Positions 60,379-64,000 of a stretch of DNA of 64,000 bases are shown piece after piece. The stretch is from an uncultured Chromatiaceae bacterium (GTDB lineage: Bacteria; Pseudomonadota; Gammaproteobacteria; Enterobacterales; Alteromonadaceae): contig CALJUX010000082.1 in NCBI GenBank assembly GCA_937978655.1, positions 1 to 64,000 on the forward strand, read 5' to 3'. The notes beneath the pieces were generated by a model, which worked only from the letters and a program-made list of their open reading frames with translations, was not told the origin of the DNA and did not search any database. The position numbers and the translations under genes were made by a program. How positions within the stretch are numbered: the stretch's first letter is position 1; each line of letters begins with the position of its first letter.

Positions 60379-62169
60379 ATGGCTCCATCCTCAACAGCCG
60401 GCGCAGTCGTGGCCTCGCGGCAACAGCCGCCTGCTTTTGAGCTGCGGGATTATCAGCAACAGGCGGTTCATGCGGTGATCCGGTACTTTCGCCGGGTCAG
60501 CGATCCTGCCGTACTGGTGCTGCCGACCGGCGCCGGTAAAAGTCTGGTGATCGCAGAACTGGCCCGGCTGGCGCGTGGCCGGGTACTGGTGCTAACGCAT
60601 GTTAAAGAGCTGGTCAGCCAGAACCAGCAAAAATATCAAAGTTATGGTCTGGATGGCGGTATTTATGCGGCCGGTCTGGGCCTGAAACAAACCACACAGC
60701 AGGTGATTTTCGCCTCGGTGCAATCGGTTGCACGCAATCTTGCCGACTTTTGTGCCCAGTTCAGTTTATTAATCATCGACGAATGCCATCGGGTGCCGCT
60801 GGCACCAGACAGCAGTTATCGTCTGGTGATCAGTCACTTACAGCAACAAAACCCCGGCCTGAAAGTGCTGGGCCTGACCGCCACCCCATACCGGCTCGGT
60901 CAGGGTTTTATCTATCAGTTTCACTATCAGGGCGCTGTACGCGGTGACAGCGACTGTTTTTTCCGCTGGTGCATTTTTGAACTGTCGATCCGGGTATTGC
61001 TGCAGCGCCAGTATCTGACACCACCAAACCGCTTGGATTGTGCGGTGCTGAGCTACGATTTCAGTGGTTTACGCCCGGCCAGCAACGGCCATTTTCGCGA
61101 AGCGGAACTCAATCAGGTGATTAACCACTACAAAAGAGTGACGCCACAAATCATCACGCAAGTGCAGCAGTATGCGAAAAGCCGGGCTGGTGTGATGATT
61201 TTTGCCGCCACCAGCAGCCATGCCCGCGAAATTCTGGCACTGTTGCCCGCCAATGAAAGCGCGCTGATTTTGTCCGCAACCCCTTCATCGGAACGCGCGG
61301 CGCTTTTGGCAAAATTTAAACAGCAACAGCTGAAATATCTGGTCAATGTCGCAGTCCTGACGACCGGCTTTGACGCCCCACACGTCGACCTGATCGCCAT
61401 TTTACGCCCCACCGAATCATTAAGTTTGTATCAGCAAATTGTCGGCCGTGGCCTGCGCCTGTCACCAGGTAAAACCGATTGTCTGGTGCTGGATTACGCC
61501 GGCAATTTATACGATTTATTCAGCAATGATCCGGGGCCGCCACCGCCAGATAACCAATCTGCACAGGTCACAGTGCCCTGCCCGTTATGTCAGTATCCAA
61601 ATCAGTTCTGGGGCAAACAAAATCTGGATGGGCTGGTACTGGAACACTATGGCCGGCAATGTCAGGGCATGCGGTTGGATGAGCAGCAACAACCTGTGCC
61701 TTGTGGTTTTCGTTTTAAAGCCCGTTTTTGTCCGGAATGTGGTACCGAACATGATATCGCCGCACGGCAATGCCGCAGCTGCGGTTTTGTGCTGGTCGAC
61801 CCCGATAAAAAACTGCAGGATGCGTTGAAACTAAAAGATGCCTTGATCCTCTATCCGGTCAGCCTGGACGCACAGACCGAAACTGACGCCGCCGGCAAAG
61901 CCAGATTGCGCCTCAGATACATCGACGCCGACGGACAGCAACTGCAGGAATTTTTCAGCGCTCACAGTCGCAGCCACATCCGCCGTCTGTGCACTGTGGT
62001 GTTGCCGCCGTTGATTGCCGATCGTCACCTGCTCTTTGCCGCCAACACGGTACGGCAACTCACAGCGCTGTTACACCGCTTGCAGCCGCCGGCTGTGGTG
62101 ATCGCACAAAAAGACGGTCGATTCTGGAAAATTCGTGACAAATTGTTCGAAATTGAGAAATCCATCTAA
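60379..62169 (+). CDS. radD: RadD-like superfamily 2 helicase
   Basis: The 596-residue protein resembles RadD (YejH), a DNA-repair ATPase that acts with RecA and SSB. It has Walker A LPTGAGKSLVI, the DECH box LIIDECHRVP, motif III LGLTATPYRLG, motif VI QIVGRGLRLSPGK, and C-terminal zinc-finger cysteines in VPCPLCQYPNQFW and RFCPECGTEHDIAARQCRSCGF. The ATG at 60379 lies 6 bases past the lipoprotein stop, with no strong ribosome site, so translational coupling is likely. Confidence 0.88.
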   Translation: MAPSSTAGAVVASRQQPPAFELRDYQQQAVHAVIRYFRRVSDPAVLVLPTGAGKSLVIAELARLARGRVLVLTHVKELVSQNQQKYQSYGLDGGIYAAGLGLKQTTQQVIFASVQSVARNLADFCAQFSLLIIDECHRVPLAPDSSYRLVISHLQQQNPGLKVLGLTATPYRLGQGFIYQFHYQGAVRGDSDCFFRWCIFELSIRVLLQRQYLTPPNRLDCAVLSYDFSGLRPASNGHFREAELNQVINHYKRVTPQIITQVQQYAKSRAGVMIFAATSSHAREILALLPANESALILSATPSSERAALLAKFKQQQLKYLVNVAVLTTGFDAPHVDLIAILRPTESLSLYQQIVGRGLRLSPGKTDCLVLDYAGNLYDLFSNDPGPPPPDNQSAQVTVPCPLCQYPNQFWGKQNLDGLVLEHYGRQCQGMRLDEQQQPVPCGFRFKARFCPECGTEHDIAARQCRSCGFVLVDPDKKLQDALKLKDALILYPVSLDAQTETDAAGKARLRLRYIDADGQQLQEFFSAHSRSHIRRLCTVVLPPLIADRHLLFAANTVRQLTALLHRLQPPAVVIAQKDGRFWKIRDKLFEIEKSI

Positions 62170-62233
62170 TTTCAGTCCATTTTTATTAATATTCATACAC
62201 TTATATTCAGCCATTTAAAATTCTGCTAGCGGC

Positions 62234-62262
62234 TTTACATTGAGATTGCCATAAGCAAGAAT
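62234..62262 (+). promoter_or_regulatory. Promoter before the GST gene
   Basis: TTTACA (62234-62239) and AAGAAT (62257-62262) are spaced by exactly 17 bp, about 32 bases before the GTG start. Both boxes match the sigma-70 consensus at about four of six positions. Confidence 0.4.
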
Positions 62263-62293
62263 AGGGTACTTCGCCGCAGAGGAAGCATCGGCC

Positions 62294-62926
62294 GTGTATA
62301 AACTGTTTTATTCACCTGGCACTGCCAGTATGGTCATCCATCAGCTGTTAATTGAGCTACAACAGCCATTTGAACTGGTGCTGGTGGATTTTGCTGCAAA
62401 GCAGCAAAAAAACGCCGAATTTTTACAGTTAAACCCACAAGGCCGGGTACCGGTGCTGATCGATGGTGACGTGGTGGTGTATGAATCTGCCGCGATCCTG
62501 TTATACCTGACAGAACAACACCAGCAGCTGGCGCCGGCCGTCGGCGATGCCTCCCGCGCGCAGTTCCTGCAACAAGTGGCTTTTCTGACGAACAATCTGG
62601 CCCCGCAACTGCGGCTGTGGTTTTACCCGCAAGATTTGGGGTTTACCGAGTACCCGGCAGCGCTACGCCTGCAAATTCAACAAAATATCGAACAGCTGTG
62701 GCAACAAATCGCCGATCAGCTGGGAGCACAAGGCCCTTATCTGCTGGGCGAACAATTCAGCAGCGCCGATTTATTGCTGACCATGTATATGCGCTGGTCA
62801 CGTAATATGCCAAAAACGGCGCTGGCCTGGCCGGCATTGCAGCGACTGGCCGATCTGGTCCGGGCGCGACCAAGCTGGCGACAGTTGTACCAGCAGGAAC
62901 AGTTAACCGAATGGGCAGGTTTTTAG
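62294..62926 (+). CDS. Glutathione S-transferase family protein
   Basis: The 210-residue protein has an N-terminal thioredoxin-like domain (YKLFYSPGTASMVIHQLL, then the cis-proline and GSH motifs GRVPVLIDGD and VYESAAILLYL) and an all-helical C-terminal domain (about 90-210). Members conjugate glutathione to electrophiles or act as peroxidases; the substrate is unknown. Start is a GTG with GAGGA about 10 bases upstream. It is followed by a DUF3087 gene. Confidence 0.88.
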   Translation: MYKLFYSPGTASMVIHQLLIELQQPFELVLVDFAAKQQKNAEFLQLNPQGRVPVLIDGDVVVYESAAILLYLTEQHQQLAPAVGDASRAQFLQQVAFLTNNLAPQLRLWFYPQDLGFTEYPAALRLQIQQNIEQLWQQIADQLGAQGPYLLGEQFSSADLLLTMYMRWSRNMPKTALAWPALQRLADLVRARPSWRQLYQQEQLTEWAGF

Positions 62927-62947
62927 TCACACAGGAAACGCAGACAG

Positions 62948-63454
62948 ATGCAGCTGGTCGATATTGACAAGAATACCTATCGAAGTCACCTCAACGTCGT
63001 GATTGTCGCTGCTGTGGCGGTGTTTTCTGCGCTGGGCGTGGGTATTTCTGCGTTGCTGGTGTACTGGTTTGGCGCCGCGCAAGGGCAGAATTTTTATCTG
63101 AATTTACTCGGGGTCAGTATCGGCGGCGGCATTGCAGCCTGGTGCCTGCACCGGTTAAAAAGCACCGCCTATTTTTATGAAGTGGCTTACGTCTGGGATC
63201 TGAAACAGGAACTTAACCTGATCAATCGTAAACTGACCGTGTTAAAAAAAGCCGTGGAGGCGCAGGATCCGGCAGCGATGACGATCATGCTGTACAACCT
63301 GCAAGGGTCGAAACAGCTGTGGCAACTTGATGATAACATTTTGAATTTACAGGAATTGGAATTAGAACTTATTCAGCTTGAGCACAAAATCCGCGCCTGC
63401 GGGCTCACGCTGGACGCCAATCAGTATCAAAGGTCGATGCTCGACAATTTTTAA
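62948..63454 (+). CDS. DUF3087 membrane protein
   Basis: The 168-residue protein has two membrane helices (about residues 17-40 and 50-66) and a cytoplasmic helical domain with YEVAYVWDLKQELNLINRKL and a coiled-coil-like ELELELIQLEHKI. This is the layout of DUF3087, a family of unknown function restricted mostly to marine and soil gammaproteobacteria. AGGA-type signal precedes the ATG. It lies 21 bases after the GST gene, probably in one transcript. Confidence 0.8.
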   Translation: MQLVDIDKNTYRSHLNVVIVAAVAVFSALGVGISALLVYWFGAAQGQNFYLNLLGVSIGGGIAAWCLHRLKSTAYFYEVAYVWDLKQELNLINRKLTVLKKAVEAQDPAAMTIMLYNLQGSKQLWQLDDNILNLQELELELIQLEHKIRACGLTLDANQYQRSMLDNF

Positions 63455-63510
63455 GCGGCACTGTGACTTCGTTCGGTGCAGCTAAAGACTAAGCAGATGA
63501 TCTGGCAGTT

Positions 63511-63531
63511 ATTTTCGCTGCCAAACCCCAA
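63511..63531. other. Hairpin in the gap before the HDOD gene
   Basis: TGGCAG (63511-63516) and CTGCCA (63526-63531) pair perfectly around a 9-nt loop. The T run is 15 bases further on, too far for a canonical terminator, so its role is unclear. Confidence 0.3.
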
Positions 63532-63645
63532 AATATTTATGGCTTTTTTTCCGATTTCGACTGTGAAAGCGTGGCGAGTTAGACAATAATCATTTTAATC
63601 GCCGTCCACATCTTCTATGTACATTCGTTACAAGGTTCTTATTTA

Positions 63646-64000
63646 TGACAGTTCAAAATGCCTTACTGACCATCCTGATTGAAAAAGTCCGCACCGACAC
63701 ATTGATATTGCCAAGCCTGCCGGAAATTGCGTTAAAAATTCGCAAGCTGGCAGAAGATCCCAACGTAAATCTGGCCAAAATGGCCGAGATGATATCCCAT
63801 GATCCGGCACTGTCTGCACGGATCATGAAAATCGCCAACAGTGCCTTTGTCGGCCGCGGTGTGCATGTCAATACGTTACAACAGGCCACCACCCGTATCG
63901 GTCTGCGTTATATTAAAAACGTCGTCACCGCCATGGCAATGGAACAGCTGTTTGTATCAAAAAGCCCGATGATTAAGAAATTTATGGACAATGTCTGGGC
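63646..64000 (+). CDS. HDOD-domain protein (3' end outside the window)
   Basis: The visible 118 residues begin MTVQNALLTILIEKV and contain the HDOD signature LPSLPEIALKIRKLAEDP, ISHDPALSARIMKIANSAF and LQQATTRIGLRYIKNVV. HDOD proteins are HD-like signalling proteins that have lost phosphohydrolase residues and often act near c-di-GMP systems. The gene runs off the right edge. AAGG lies 9 bases before the ATG. It is preceded by a 191-bp gap that holds one hairpin and no gene. Confidence 0.9.

Overview
The window is a 64 kb stretch of a gammaproteobacterial chromosome, almost fully coding on both strands. It carries no phage, plasmid or insertion-sequence genes and no tRNA or rRNA gene. Gene content points to an Alteromonadales/Chromatiaceae-type organism, most likely Rheinheimera or a close relative. 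The supporting evidence is the CrbS/CrbR acetate system beside acs, EF-P with a modifiable arginine next to EarP, mfd followed by csiV, gltA divergent from sdhCDAB-sucABCD, and the comEC-msbA-lpxK-ycaR-kdsB block. The genus is inference; the class is well supported.

Layout. (1) 0.1-15.4 kb is an acetate-use and signalling cluster: DcaP-like porin, acs, LuxR-type regulator (CrbR), GAF/HD-GYP phosphodiesterase, AI-2E/PerM permease, SLC5-fused hybrid kinase (CrbS), DUF4212 small subunit plus Na+/solute symporter, CBS/DUF294 protein and DEDDh exonuclease. (2) 15.5-18.2 kb holds efp, earP and two unrecognised genes. (3) 18.3-22.0 kb is a compact operon of CHASE8/HAMP/GGDEF cyclase, TonB-dependent receptor and YfiR. 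(4) 22.0-29.3 kb holds a LysE exporter, an orphan solute-binding protein, glnS, an S10 carboxypeptidase and a sensor kinase with a periplasmic TPR domain. (5) 29.4-40.9 kb is the TCA block sucDCBA-sdhBADC (minus strand) and divergent gltA. (6) 41.2-50.5 kb holds csdA-csdE, tcdA, a pseudouridine synthase and the lipid A/KDO/competence operon. (7) 50.5-55.4 kb holds two tandem DUF2062 genes, lolCDE and a PilZ protein. (8) 55.5-64.0 kb holds mfd, csiV, a small lipoprotein, radD, a GST, a DUF3087 protein and a truncated HDOD gene.

How it works together. Acetate (or a similar small acid) would cross the outer membrane through the DcaP-like porin and the inner membrane through the DUF4212/symporter pair. 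Acs would activate it and citrate synthase would feed it into the TCA cycle encoded 25 kb away. A dyad, GAC-TAAW-GTC or a close variant, lies about 90-115 bp upstream of dcaP, acs, the symporter pair and gltA. I propose it as the CrbR operator that joins these genes in one regulon. c-di-GMP signalling recurs: an HD-GYP enzyme, a GGDEF enzyme in a YfiN-like operon, a PilZ protein and an HDOD protein.

Non-coding structure includes a 127-bp ERIC-like repeat between sucB and sucC, a three-copy 50-bp tandem repeat between gltA and csdA, several strong hairpin terminators, and a stable-RNA-type promoter firing out of the left edge.
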